Positions 10,511-19,481 of a stretch of 64,000 bases of DNA are shown piece after piece (the stretch's first letter is position 1; each line of letters begins with the position of its first letter). Origin of the DNA: Stutzerimonas stutzeri KOS6 (GTDB lineage Bacteria; Pseudomonadota; Gammaproteobacteria; Pseudomonadales; Pseudomonadaceae); the NCBI RefSeq assembly GCF_000307775.2, contig NZ_KK020676.1, forward strand, positions 35,896 through 99,895, written 5' to 3'. The translations under genes were made by a program, and so were the position numbers. The notes beneath the pieces were generated by a model. It did not search any database. It was not told the DNA's origin and saw only the letters and a program-made list of their open reading frames with translations.

Positions 10511-10880
10511 GCACAACAACAATAACAAGCACATCCAACAATAAGAACAAGACGTAACGGCTCCAGCAAAACAACGACAAGAAGGCGGAGGCGCAGCTAA
10601 CTGATTCTTTTGGAGAGGACTTGCCAAGGGGGTTCGCCCCACGACCAGGCCGAGAACAATAAAAACTGCATCAAGCAGGGCCCGCACTGGTTGGATCGAA
10701 GATGAAGGCAAAGTCAGCGACCAAAGAAATCCGTTTGCTATTAGCTCCCAATGTAGGAGCGATCCCGATGGCCACGGCCGAGGGAACAGGCGAACAACAA
10801 GAACAGCAACGCCTGAACGACCAATAACAATAAATACAGCACGCGACATCATTCAGAGGGGAGCTTCGGCTCCCCTCAGT
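10511..10880 (+). ncRNA. crcZ: CrcZ small RNA, antagonist of Hfq/Crc catabolite repression
   Basis: About 370 nt between cbrB and pcnB, the conserved crcZ position. It begins GCACAACAACAATAACAAG, close to the 5' end of P. aeruginosa CrcZ as I recall it. It carries six A/CA-rich motifs: 10515-10528, 10537-10550, 10568-10580, 10655-10665, 10793-10809 and 10823-10834. Such motifs bind Hfq with Crc and so free target mRNAs from translational repression. Expression would come from the sigma-54 promoter at 10487 under CbrB. It ends in a GAGGGGAGC-TTCG-GCTCCCCTC hairpin. A TGTAGGAGCGATC segment at 10752 resembles the head of a Pseudomonas REP. The exact 3' end is inferred. Confidence 0.92.
10856..10877 (+). 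terminator. Terminator hairpin of crcZ
   Basis: Nine-base-pair perfect stem GAGGGGAGC / GCTCCCCTC with a TTCG tetraloop. The T-tract afterwards is poor. Confidence 0.75.
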
Positions 10881-11107
10881 GCTATCCGGGTTTGTGCCCC
10901 AGCCCGAACTGCGCAAGCCTGATGCCAGGCGAACGCGCCTGAAGGGTGCCGCCGCTCTGTAGCCGTGCCTGCTTCTCGATCCACGACAAGCCTTTTGACA
11001 CCTCCCCGCGCTTCGTTCACCATCCGACGCTCCCGGTGCTAGAATCCGCACAGGTTTCGCGGCCATTCGCGACACCGGCCCGTCATTCCGCCACACAGTT
11101 GCCCCTC

Positions 11108-12502
11108 ATGCTGAAAAAGCTGTTCCAGTCTTTTCGTCTTCCCCTGCGCCGCATCCCGCATCCCCGACGCTCACCTGAAATTCTGTCCAGCCGGCAACAT
11201 TCGCTGCACCGCAGCGAAATCAGCCGTTATGCGGTCAGTGTGGTCGAGCGACTGCAGCAAGCCGGTTATGAAGCCTATGTAGTGGGCGGCTGCGTGCGCG
11301 ATCTGCTGCTGCAGCTCAACCCGAAGGATTACGACGTCGCGACCAGTGCCACGCCGGAGCAGGTTCGAGCCGAATTCCGCAATGCCCGCGTGATCGGCCG
11401 ACGCTTCAAGCTGGTGCACGTGCATTTCGGTCGCGAAATCATCGAGGTCGCCACCTTCCGTGCCAACCATCCGGAAGAAGATGACGACGACGCCAGCCAT
11501 CTGGCTTCGCGCAACGAGAGCGGCCGCATCCTGCGGGACAACATCTACGGCACCCTCGAAGACGACGCCCAGCGCCGCGACTTCACCATCAATGCGCTGT
11601 ATTACGATCCAACCAGCGAGCGAATTCTCGATCACACCCGCGGCGTGCATGACATTCGCAACCGACTGATCCGCCTGATCGGCGATCCCGAGCAGCGCTA
11701 CCAGGAAGACCCGGTGCGCATGCTGCGCGCCGTGCGCTTCGCCGCCAAGCTCGATTTCGAGATCGAACGCCACAGCGCCGAGCCCATCATCGACCTGGCC
11801 GACCTGCTCGGAGGCATTCCCTCGGCACGCCTGTTCGACGAAGTACTCAAGCTGTTCCTTGGCGGCAAGGCCGAGCGCACCTTCGAACTGCTGCTCGAGT
11901 ACGATCTGTTCGCACCGCTGTTTCCCGCCAGTGCCGCGGCTTTGGAACGCAACCCGGAATATGCCGGCACGCTGATCCGCAACGCGCTGGCCAACACCGA
12001 CCTGCGTATCCAGCAGGGCAAGCCGGTGACGCCGGCATTCCTCTTTGCCGCATTGCTTTGGCCCGCCCTGCCCGCCCGCATACTCGAGCTGCAGGACCGT
12101 GGCATGCCGCCGATCCCGGCGATGCAGGAAGCCGCGCACGACATCATCTGGGAGCAGTGCCAGCGCACCGCGATTCCGAAGCGTTTCACCATACCCATGC
12201 GCGAGATCTGGGACATGCAGGAGCGTCTCCCGCGCCGCCAGGGTCGTCGTGCCGATCAGCTGCTGGAAAATCCGCGCTTCCGCGCTGGCTACGATTTCCT
12301 TCTGCTACGCGAAAGCGCCGGAGAGAAAACCAACGGCCTCGGCGACTGGTGGACCGAATATCAGGAAGTCAGCGACAGCGAACGTCGTAACATGATTCGC
12401 GGCCTCAGCAACAAGGAAGAAGCAGGCGGGGCAAAGAAGCGTCGCCGCGGCGGGCGCCGCCGTCTCGGCCCGGGTGAAAACGCCGGCAACCCGGCCGAAT
12501 AG
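11108..12502 (+). CDS. pcnB: Poly(A) polymerase I (PcnB)
   Basis: 464 residues from ATG 11108. It adds 3' poly(A) tails that promote RNA decay. The start is followed by an Arg-rich leader (LPLRRIPHPRR), then the class II nucleotidyltransferase core: VVGGCVRDLLL and the catalytic carboxylates in NPKDYDVAT, the ATFRANHP and RRDFTINALYYD blocks, and EDPVRMLRAVRFAAKL. The C-terminus ends in a basic tail (KKRRRGGRRR). The longer open frame upstream reaches to 10946 but is not supported by a ribosome site or homologous residues. folK starts one base after its stop, so the two are co-transcribed. Confidence 0.94.
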   Translation: MLKKLFQSFRLPLRRIPHPRRSPEILSSRQHSLHRSEISRYAVSVVERLQQAGYEAYVVGGCVRDLLLQLNPKDYDVATSATPEQVRAEFRNARVIGRRFKLVHVHFGREIIEVATFRANHPEEDDDDASHLASRNESGRILRDNIYGTLEDDAQRRDFTINALYYDPTSERILDHTRGVHDIRNRLIRLIGDPEQRYQEDPVRMLRAVRFAAKLDFEIERHSAEPIIDLADLLGGIPSARLFDEVLKLFLGGKAERTFELLLEYDLFAPLFPASAAALERNPEYAGTLIRNALANTDLRIQQGKPVTPAFLFAALLWPALPARILELQDRGMPPIPAMQEAAHDIIWEQCQRTAIPKRFTIPMREIWDMQERLPRRQGRRADQLLENPRFRAGYDFLLLRESAGEKTNGLGDWWTEYQEVSDSERRNMIRGLSNKEEAGGAKKRRRGGRRRLGPGENAGNPAE

Positions 12503-12503
12503 A

Positions 12504-13031
12504 ATGGAACGGATCTATATCGGCCTGGGCAGCAACCTGGCCGATCCCCAACAGCAACTGCGCGGCGCGCTGCAGGCGATGGCAGAGCTGCCACAGAGCA
12601 GGCTCGTTGCGGTTTCCTCTCTATATGCCAGCGATCCGCTCGGGCCGGCCGATCAGCCACGCTATGTCAATGCCGTCGCCGCACTGGACACGAGCCTCGC
12701 CCCGCTGACGCTGCTCGACGCCCTGCAGCGCATCGAACTGGCTCATGGTCGCGAACGCAAGGCCGAGCGCTGGGGCCCGCGCACCCTGGACCTGGATATC
12801 CTGCTGTTCGGCGACCGACTGATCGACGAGCCACGCCTGCAAGTTCCGCACTACCATCTGCAGGCGCGCGCGTTCGTGCTCTATCCGCTGGCTGAAATCG
12901 CACCGCCGAACCTGCTGCTCGCCGATGGTCGTCAGCTCGACGATCTGCTCGCCGCCTGCCCGTTTCTCGGCCTTGAGCGGCTGGACGACGTAACTGTCAC
13001 CGCTCCGGTAACGAACGTAACGCGCGGGTAA
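12504..13031 (+). CDS. folK: 2-amino-4-hydroxy-6-hydroxymethyldihydropteridine pyrophosphokinase (FolK)
   Basis: 175 residues. It transfers pyrophosphate from ATP to 6-hydroxymethyl-dihydropterin, the step before FolP in folate synthesis. Signatures are YIGLGSNLADP at the N-terminus, YVNAVAALDT, and RWGPRTLDLDILLFGD, the HPPK signature. The end TVTAPVTNVTRG is a little longer than the usual ~160 residues. ATG 12504 lies one base after the pcnB stop; an in-frame ATG inside pcnB is less likely. folP is also in this window, at 35.2 kb. Confidence 0.94.
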   Translation: MERIYIGLGSNLADPQQQLRGALQAMAELPQSRLVAVSSLYASDPLGPADQPRYVNAVAALDTSLAPLTLLDALQRIELAHGRERKAERWGPRTLDLDILLFGDRLIDEPRLQVPHYHLQARAFVLYPLAEIAPPNLLLADGRQLDDLLAACPFLGLERLDDVTVTAPVTNVTRG

Positions 13032-13040
13032 CACTCGCGA

Positions 13041-13070
13041 TTGACTTACTCTGTCGCCGCCGGGACTATA
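13041..13070 (+). promoter_or_regulatory. Possible sigma-70 promoter for panBCD
   Basis: TTGACT (13041-13046) with ACTATA (13065-13070) at 18-base spacing, about 90 bases before panB. Read by eye. Confidence 0.35.
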
Positions 13071-13158
13071 AGCGCCCTCTGCCGGCAGCGGCCTGATGCA
13101 CCCCATCGGTGCGCCGCTCGGCAACTCTGACCTCCGAGGCTCGAAGAGGACGGCACTC

Positions 13159-13959
13159 ATGCCAGACGTAACCCTGACCACGCTGCAAGGGCTCAAGCAC
13201 AAGGGCGAGAAGATCGTCATGCTGACCTGCTACGACGCCACCTTCGCCAAGACCGCCTGCGATGCCGGCGTGGAGATGCTTCTGATCGGCGATTCGCTCG
13301 GCATGGTCCTGCAAGGTCACGACAGCACGCTGCCGGTTACCGTAGCCGACATGGCCTATCACACGGCCAGCGTCAAGCGTGGCAACCGCGGCGCGATGAT
13401 CGTTGCCGACCTGCCGTTCATGGCCAACGCCACCACCGAGCAGACCCTGAACAACTCAGCACTGCTGATGCAGGCCGGCGCGCACATGATCAAGCTTGAG
13501 GGCACGGCCTGGCTGGCCGAGTCCATCCGGCTGCTGGCCGAGCGTGGCATTCCGGTCTGCGCGCACATGGGCCTGACGCCACAGGCAGTCAACCTCTTCG
13601 GCGGCTACAAGGTCCAGGGCCGTGAAGAAGCCCAGGCGCAACAGATGCTGGAGGACGCCAAGGCGCTGGAAGCGGCCGGTGCCGCGATGCTGCTGCTCGA
13701 GTGCGTGCCCAGCGAGCTGGCTGCGCGCATCACTCAGGCCGTGCGAATCCCGGTCATCGGCATCGGCGCCGGCAGCGGCACCGACGGCCAGGTGCTGGTC
13801 CTGCACGATATGCTCGGGCTTTCGCTCAGCGGTCGCGTACCGAAGTTCGTCAAGAATTTCATGCTCGAGCACGGCGACATCCCGTCTGCCATTGCAGGCT
13901 ATGTAAACGCGGTCAAGGCCGCCGAATTCCCCGCCGCCGAACACGGTTTCTCCGCATGA
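13159..13959 (+). CDS. panB: 3-methyl-2-oxobutanoate hydroxymethyltransferase (PanB)
   Basis: 266 residues. It makes ketopantoate from 2-oxoisovalerate and methylene-tetrahydrofolate, the first committed pantothenate step. It is a TIM barrel; the segments [30 protein letters not shown] (metal and substrate site), [12 protein letters not shown] and [11 protein letters not shown] are typical, and the EC... glutamate appears in [11 protein letters not shown]. The start is ATG 13159 with AAGAGGAC upstream; a longer frame to 13096 lacks family residues. Its TGA overlaps the panC ATG (ATGA). Confidence 0.96.
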   Translation: MPDVTLTTLQGLKHKGEKIVMLTCYDATFAKTACDAGVEMLLIGDSLGMVLQGHDSTLPVTVADMAYHTASVKRGNRGAMIVADLPFMANATTEQTLNNSALLMQAGAHMIKLEGTAWLAESIRLLAERGIPVCAHMGLTPQAVNLFGGYKVQGREEAQAQQMLEDAKALEAAGAAMLLLECVPSELAARITQAVRIPVIGIGAGSGTDGQVLVLHDMLGLSLSGRVPKFVKNFMLEHGDIPSAIAGYVNAVKAAEFPAAEHGFSA

Positions 13960-14816
13960 ACATCGTCAAGACCATCGCCGACCTGCGCGCCGCGGTCGCC
14001 CGCGCTCGCGGAGAAGGCAAGCGCATCGGCTTCGTGCCAACCATGGGCAACCTGCATGCCGGCCATATCGCACTGGTGAAGAAGGCCGGGCAGCGTGCCA
14101 ATTTCGTGGTCGCCAGCATCTTCGTCAATCCGCTGCAGTTCGGCCCCAACGAAGACCTGGACAGCTATCCACGCACCCTCGCCGCAGACCAGGACAAGCT
14201 GTTCGAAGCCGGCTGTCATCTGCTCTTTGCCCCCAGCGTGGAGGAAATGTACCCGTATGGTCAGGCCCGGCAGACCATCGTCCGTGTGCCGGGAGTATCC
14301 GAAGGCCTGTGCGGCGGCAGCCGCCCCGGGCACTTCGACGGCGTTTCCACCGTGGTCAGCAAGCTGTTCAACATGGTCCTGCCTGACCTGGCCGTGTTCG
14401 GCCAGAAGGACTTCCAGCAACTGGCAGTCATTCGGACCATGGTTCGCGACCTGAACATGCCGGTGCAGATCATCTCCGAGCCGATCGTACGGGCCGAGGA
14501 CGGCCTGGCGCTGTCCTCGCGCAATGGCTACCTGACGGCACAAGAGCGCGCCACCGCCCCCGCCCTGTACCGCACGCTGGTCCAACTGAAGGATGCGCTT
14601 CGCGGTGGTCGTCGCGACTACGCGACAGTGGCCGCCGAAGGCCTGGAGCAGCTCCGCGCCGCCGGCCTGCGCCCGGATTACCTGGATATCCGCAATGCCG
14701 TCGATCTGCAGCCGGTGAGCGCCGCTTCGTCCGAACTGGTCATCCTCGCCGCGGCCTTTCTGGGCAAGACACGACTGATCGACAACCTGCTGGTTGATAT
14801 CCGAACATCAGCCTGA
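13956..14816 (+). CDS. panC: Pantoate-beta-alanine ligase (PanC)
   Basis: 286 residues. It joins pantoate to beta-alanine with ATP through a pantoyl-adenylate. The HIGH-like motif is in [32 protein letters not shown] binds pantoate, and the KMSKS-like region is in [12 protein letters not shown]. The beta-alanine comes from PanD encoded just downstream. ATG overlaps the panB stop by four bases, so the genes are translationally coupled. Confidence 0.96.
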   Translation: MNIVKTIADLRAAVARARGEGKRIGFVPTMGNLHAGHIALVKKAGQRANFVVASIFVNPLQFGPNEDLDSYPRTLAADQDKLFEAGCHLLFAPSVEEMYPYGQARQTIVRVPGVSEGLCGGSRPGHFDGVSTVVSKLFNMVLPDLAVFGQKDFQQLAVIRTMVRDLNMPVQIISEPIVRAEDGLALSSRNGYLTAQERATAPALYRTLVQLKDALRGGRRDYATVAAEGLEQLRAAGLRPDYLDIRNAVDLQPVSAASSELVILAAAFLGKTRLIDNLLVDIRTSA

Positions 14817-14899
14817 TCCCGGCAGAATGCCTGCAGCCTTGATCGCGTTCGAGGCTTGAGGCACACTCTGCGCCGCTTGCGCACCCGGAGGACCCTGCC

Positions 14900-15280
14900 A
14901 TGCACGCCATCATGCTCAAGGCCAAACTGCACCGCGCCCAGGTAACTCACTCGGTGCTCGATTATGAAGGTTCCTGCGCCATCGACGGTGAGTGGCTCGA
15001 CCTGGCCGGCATTCGTGAATACGAACAGATCCAGATCTACAACGTCGACAACGGCGAGCGCTTCACCACCTACGCCATTCGCGGCGAGGAGGGCTCGAAG
15101 ATCATCTCGGTCAATGGCGCCGCGGCTCACAAGGCCGGTGTCGGCCATCGCCTGATCATCTGCGCCTATGCGCATTACAGCGAGGCCGAGCTGGCGAACT
15201 TCAAGCCCCATGTCCTATACATGGGCGCCGACGGTGAGTTGAGCCACACCAGCAACGCCATCCCGGTGCAGGTCAGCTGA
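14900..15280 (+). CDS. panD: Aspartate 1-decarboxylase precursor (PanD)
   Basis: 126 residues. A pyruvoyl enzyme that makes beta-alanine from aspartate. The self-cleavage site G24-S25 (YEGSC) is intact: cleavage leaves a 24-residue beta chain and an alpha chain whose Ser25 becomes the pyruvoyl group. K9 (LKAKLHR) and Y58-type residues are in place. It is the last gene of panBCD, 83 bases after panC, and a strong terminator follows. Confidence 0.97.
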   Translation: MHAIMLKAKLHRAQVTHSVLDYEGSCAIDGEWLDLAGIREYEQIQIYNVDNGERFTTYAIRGEEGSKIISVNGAAAHKAGVGHRLIICAYAHYSEAELANFKPHVLYMGADGELSHTSNAIPVQVS

Positions 15281-15638
15281 CCCCACCGCCAGTCGCTGTC
15301 GAACCAAAGCCCGAAGCATCCCACGCTTCGGGCTTTTTCGTTGTACCCGGACGGCATGGCTTCAGGTAGTTGGGGGAACGCGCCAGTACGGGCAGAATAG
15401 GCGGAAAAAGCCCGGAACGCAGCGGGGGGTTCCCTGTCTGAGCTATCTCTGATGGCATAGGATGTGCCTGCCTGCTCGGCGCAAGCCGGGCCCGGATAGC
15501 ATCCGCAGCATTCAGGAGGAGTGCCGGCGCGCCAGCACGGTCATACACATCACTGAATCCTGTTGCCACCGTTACGCACCTCGTTGCACGAACTGCAAGG
15601 ATTCAGCGGCCTGTCAAAGCAAAGGAAGCCGCATCACC
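15281..15638. other. Intergenic region panD-pgi
   Basis: 358 bases. The panD terminator is at its left end. The rest must hold the pgi promoter. I recognise no RNA gene, repeat or operator; open frames here have no recognisable protein and no good ribosome site. Confidence 0.5.
15307..15338 (+). terminator. Rho-independent terminator of panBCD
   Basis: Eleven-base-pair perfect stem AAGCCCGAAGC / GCTTCGGGCTT with a 7-base loop and a T-tract. Confidence 0.9.
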
Positions 15639-17303
15639 ATGAGCTACTACCAGCACCCGCTCGATGTCACCGGCCTGCCGTCCTGGAAGGCTTTGGAAGA
15701 TCACCGCCTGGCCATGCAGAACTTCAGCATGCGCGAGGCATTCAAGGCCGATCCGACGCGCTTCGAAGACCTGTCGGTTTCCTGCAGCGGCCTGTTTCTC
15801 GATTATTCGAAGAACCTGATCGCCCCCGAGACCCGCACCCTGCTGGTGAACCTGGCCCGCGAGGCCGGTGTCGAGCAGGCGGCCCGCGCCATGTTCGAAG
15901 GCGAGCGGATCAACGCCTCGGAAAACCGTCCCGTGCTGCACACCGCCCTGCGGCGCCCGATGGGTGAGACGGTGATGGTCGATGGCAGAAACATCATGCG
16001 TGACGTGCATACGGCGCTGGCGCAGATGACCGATTTCGTGACCCGTATCCACAACAACCTGTGGCGCGGCTTCAGCGACAAGACCATCACCGACGTAGTG
16101 AACATCGGCATCGGCGGCTCCTTCCTCGGCCCACAGCTGGTTTCCGAAGCGCTGCTGCCATTTACCCAGCATGGCGTTCGCACGCATTACCTGGCCAATA
16201 TCGATGGCAGCGAATTTCGCGAGGTGACCGCCAAGCTCAACGTCGAAACCACCCTGTTCATCATTTCCAGCAAGACCTTCGGTACGCTCGAGACCCTGAA
16301 GAACGCCCAGGCCGCGCGCACCTGGTATCTCGGCAAGGGCGGTACCGAAGAGAAGCTCTACCGCCACTTCGTCGCCGTCACCAGCAACAAGCAGGCTGCG
16401 ATCGAATTCGGCATTCGCGAGAAGAACATCTTCCCGATGTGGGACTGGGTCGGCGGACGCTATTCGCTGTGGTCGGCGATCGGCCTGCCCATCGCGCTGG
16501 CCATCGGCATGTCGAACTTCAAGGACCTGCTGTCGGGCGCCTACAGCATGGATCAGCACTTCCTCAGCGAGCCGTTCGAAAGCAACATGCCGGTCCTGCT
16601 GGCGATGCTGGGTGTCTGGTATCACAACTTCTGGGGCGCACAGAGCTACGCCTTTCTGCCTTACGACCACTACCTGCGCAATTTCGTCAAACACCTGCAG
16701 CAGATGGACATGGAGTCCAATGGCAAGAGCGTGCGTCAGGACGGCACCCCGGTTTCCTACACTACCGGCCCGGTGATCTGGGGTGGCGTCGGCTGCAACG
16801 GTCAGCATGCCTATCACCAGTTGCTGCATCAGGGCACACCGCTGATTCCGGCTGACTTCATCGTGCCGGTGGTCAGCCACAACCCGGTGGCCGATCACCA
16901 GGAATGGCTCTATGCCAACTGCCTGTCACAGAGCCAGGCCCTGATGCTCGGCAAGACCCGCGAGGAAGCCGAGGCCGAACTGCGGGCCAAGGGCCTCAGC
17001 GAAGCCGAGGTACAGCGCCTTGCCCCGCACAAGGTGGTCCCCGGCAACCGGCCGAGCAATACCCTGGTGATGGAAACCATCAGCCCGGGTCGCCTCGGCG
17101 CACTGATCGCACTCTACGAGCACAAGGTGTTCGTCCAGGGCGTGATATGGGGCATCAACTCCTTCGACCAGTGGGGCGTTGAACTTGGCAAGGATCTGGG
17201 CAAGGCGGTCTACAACCAGATGACCCGCTTCGATGCCTCACCGGCAGAAGACGCCTCCACGCAGGGCCTGATCGACTTCTTCCGCGGTCGTCACCGCGGC
17301 TGA
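15639..17303 (+). CDS. pgi: Glucose-6-phosphate isomerase (Pgi)
   Basis: 554 residues. It interconverts glucose-6-phosphate and fructose-6-phosphate. Signature segments are [11 protein letters not shown], the PGI signature in [33 protein letters not shown] with the catalytic His, and [10 protein letters not shown] near the C-terminus. In pseudomonads, which lack 6-phosphofructokinase, it mostly works in the gluconeogenic and cyclic Entner-Doudoroff direction. Start chosen at ATG 15639 preceded by AAGGAAG; the 59 upstream in-frame codons are not family-like. Confidence 0.97.
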   Translation: MSYYQHPLDVTGLPSWKALEDHRLAMQNFSMREAFKADPTRFEDLSVSCSGLFLDYSKNLIAPETRTLLVNLAREAGVEQAARAMFEGERINASENRPVLHTALRRPMGETVMVDGRNIMRDVHTALAQMTDFVTRIHNNLWRGFSDKTITDVVNIGIGGSFLGPQLVSEALLPFTQHGVRTHYLANIDGSEFREVTAKLNVETTLFIISSKTFGTLETLKNAQAARTWYLGKGGTEEKLYRHFVAVTSNKQAAIEFGIREKNIFPMWDWVGGRYSLWSAIGLPIALAIGMSNFKDLLSGAYSMDQHFLSEPFESNMPVLLAMLGVWYHNFWGAQSYAFLPYDHYLRNFVKHLQQMDMESNGKSVRQDGTPVSYTTGPVIWGGVGCNGQHAYHQLLHQGTPLIPADFIVPVVSHNPVADHQEWLYANCLSQSQALMLGKTREEAEAELRAKGLSEAEVQRLAPHKVVPGNRPSNTLVMETISPGRLGALIALYEHKVFVQGVIWGINSFDQWGVELGKDLGKAVYNQMTRFDASPAEDASTQGLIDFFRGRHRG

Positions 17304-17314
17304 CCCTGCCGCTC

Positions 17315-17341
17315 GACCGGACGGTGCCGCACCGTCCGGTC
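17315..17341 (+). terminator. Hairpin after pgi
   Basis: Eleven-base-pair perfect stem GACCGGACGGT / ACCGTCCGGTC, loop GCCGC. There is no clear T-tract, so termination is likely but not certain. Confidence 0.55.
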
Positions 17342-17442
17342 ACCCACTTCCTGCGCCCATCTCCCTGCCATCAGCAAGTGGCGAGCAGCAGGCGCCCGAT
17401 CGGGTAACATCGCCTGCTTCCCAAGCCAGCAGCGCTATCGCC

Positions 17443-18318
17443 ATGGAATTCATCCGTCGCCACATCGAAACGCAGGTGCTCAGCCTCACTGGCCTCGCCC
17501 TGGGCGGCATCGACTACGGGACTCCGCCGGGTGATCCTGGCCTGTTCGGCCCCGATTCGGTCTGCTGGCGCGTCCACGGCGACTTCACCTCGATGATGAT
17601 CGGCGGAATTTCCGCCTTGCTGCTGCAGGCGCTGCATCCCCTGGCCCTGGCCGGCGTGTGGGACCACTCGAACTTTCGCGAGGATTTGCTCGGCCGGCTG
17701 CGGCGCACGGGGCAGTTCATTTCCGCGACGACCTTCGGCAGCCACGCCGACGCCGACCGGCTGATCGAGCGGGTCAAGCGGATTCATGCGGGCGTATCCG
17801 GTACGGCGCCGGATGGCCGCCCCTATGCCGCATCCGATCCCGATCTTTTGACCTGGGTCCATGTCGCCGAAGTCAGCAGCTTTCTCAAATCGCACTTGCG
17901 TTACCTCAACCCGACGCTTTGCGCTGACGAGCAGGACCGCTATTACGCCGAGGTCGCGCTGATCGCCGAACGCCTCGGTGCCCGCGACGTGCCGCGCTCA
18001 CGCGCGCAAATCGAGACCTACCTGGAACAGGTCCGGCCGCAGCTGCAGAGTGACGAACGCGCACAGGAAATCCTCCGGATACTGCGTACCGCCCCCGCGC
18101 CGAGCCCGCTGCTCAGGCCGTTCGGCACACTGATGCTGCATGCGGGCGTCGAGCTATTGCCCGAATGGGCCGCCGCCATGTTCGGCCCGGCACCGGGCGA
18201 CGCCCGTCGTCGACTGATCCGCACCGGCGTGCGCTGCAGCGCACCGCTATTGCGCTGGGCGGTGCGCAACGGCTCGGTGCATCGTGCACGCCGGCGCATG
18301 GGCCTGCCGCCACGCTAG
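17443..18318 (+). CDS. Oxygenase MpaB family protein (DUF2236)
   Basis: 291 residues. The family includes fungal MpaB and Streptomyces latex-clearing-type proteins and is thought to bind heme or another metal; members are mostly uncharacterised. Visible family features are VCWRVHGDFTSMMIGGISALLLQALHPLALAGVWDHS near the N-terminus with the conserved R, H and Q-x-x-HP residues, the FGS segment after an RLRRTG, and the TWVHVAEVSSFL histidine. No signal peptide; several hydrophobic stretches. It stands between pgi and an rRNA methyltransferase gene without an obvious pathway link. The substrate is unknown. Confidence 0.75.
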   Translation: MEFIRRHIETQVLSLTGLALGGIDYGTPPGDPGLFGPDSVCWRVHGDFTSMMIGGISALLLQALHPLALAGVWDHSNFREDLLGRLRRTGQFISATTFGSHADADRLIERVKRIHAGVSGTAPDGRPYAASDPDLLTWVHVAEVSSFLKSHLRYLNPTLCADEQDRYYAEVALIAERLGARDVPRSRAQIETYLEQVRPQLQSDERAQEILRILRTAPAPSPLLRPFGTLMLHAGVELLPEWAAAMFGPAPGDARRRLIRTGVRCSAPLLRWAVRNGSVHRARRRMGLPPR

Positions 18319-18383
18319 TCGGCCGACTGCCGCAGCGTTTCTTGCTAGACTGCACGCCCTTCCTCATTTCCGAGCCGCCGCGC

Positions 18384-19400
18384 ATGTCGTCTCTAGACCA
18401 GGCGCTGCGCGCCGCCTTCGATAGCCGCCGGGTACTGATCGCCGACTTGCATCGGCAGGGCACCGACTGCTACCGACTGTTTCATGGCAGCCAGGAAGGT
18501 GCCGCCGGCCTGACTGTCGATCGCTATGGTCCGCAACTGATGGTGCAGAGCTTCCATCAGCCGCTCGACTCGCCCTCGCTACAGTCCATCCATCGTCTGG
18601 CCATCGATTTGCTGGGCCAGCCGCTGCAACTCATCTACAACGATCGCTCGCAAAGCAATTCGCGGATCGACCGCAGCAACGCGGTATATCAACCCGAGGA
18701 AAGCGCTCTCGAAGATCAGGTCGGCCATGAGTGGGGCTTGCGCTATCGCGTGCGCGGTCGCCACAGCGGTCAGGACCCGCTGCTGTTTCTCGACCTGCGC
18801 AACGCCCGCGGCTGGGTCAGGCAGCACAGTACCGGCAAGTCGGTACTCAACCTGTTTTCCTACACATGCGGCGTTGGCCTGTGTGCGGCAGCGGGCGGAG
18901 CGCGCGAAGTCTGGAACGTCGACTTCGCCGAACGCAACCTGGCGGTGGGTAAGGAAAACGGCGAGCTGAATCCGCAGTTGCCAGCGATGCACTTCGTTCA
19001 CTCCGATTATTTTCCGGCGATCCGGCAACTCGCCGGCCTGCCCGTCAGCGCACGGCGTGGCCGCGCGCTGCCGCATTACCCTCGCCTGGCACAAAGGCAG
19101 TTCGATCTGGTAGTGCTCGATCCTCCGGCCTGGGCGCGTAGCGCATTCGGCACGGTAGATCTGCTGCGCGATTACCAGAGCCTGCTCAAACCGGCGCTGC
19201 TGGCGACCGCGGAAGGTGGCGTACTGATCTGCTGCAACAACCTGGCGAAGGTGCCCATGGAGCAGTGGCGTACGCAAGTCTTGCGCTGTGCGGAGAAAGC
19301 CGGCCGCCCCGTGCGTGACTGGCAGGTCGTGCCAACCGCCGCTGACTTCCCCTCACAGGATGGGCTGCAGCCGCTGAAGGTTCTGATTCTGCAGCTCTGA
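18384..19400 (+). CDS. Class I SAM-dependent methyltransferase, RlmI/RlmK-like
   Basis: 338 residues from ATG 18384. A PUA-like N-terminal part contains GLTVDRYGPQL, and the Rossmann methyltransferase domain follows: motif I-type VLNLFSYTCGVGLCAAAGGA, acidic motif II VWNVDFAERNL, and the motif IV FDLVVLDPPAWAR, then GGVLICCNNLAK. This is the RlmI/YccW group that methylates C5 of cytosine in 23S rRNA or close relatives. Whether it is the m5C1962 enzyme cannot be decided here. The longer frame upstream overlaps the MpaB-like gene and is not coding. Confidence 0.8.
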   Translation: MSSLDQALRAAFDSRRVLIADLHRQGTDCYRLFHGSQEGAAGLTVDRYGPQLMVQSFHQPLDSPSLQSIHRLAIDLLGQPLQLIYNDRSQSNSRIDRSNAVYQPEESALEDQVGHEWGLRYRVRGRHSGQDPLLFLDLRNARGWVRQHSTGKSVLNLFSYTCGVGLCAAAGGAREVWNVDFAERNLAVGKENGELNPQLPAMHFVHSDYFPAIRQLAGLPVSARRGRALPHYPRLAQRQFDLVVLDPPAWARSAFGTVDLLRDYQSLLKPALLATAEGGVLICCNNLAKVPMEQWRTQVLRCAEKAGRPVRDWQVVPTAADFPSQDGLQPLKVLILQL

Positions 19401-19481
19401 ACCGACACCCCTCGGCAGATTCGGGAACCGCATACGCATGCCATACTCCAAGGCAACCATCCGCCAGGAATACTTCCGGAC

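Noticed and set aside
13012..13031. Three GTAAC words at the end of folK as a regulator site
   Set aside because: Direct, not inverted, and inside coding sequence; probably chance.
15273..15569. 98-codon minus-strand frame in the panD-pgi gap
   Set aside because: Overlaps the panD terminator, no ribosome site, no recognisable protein.
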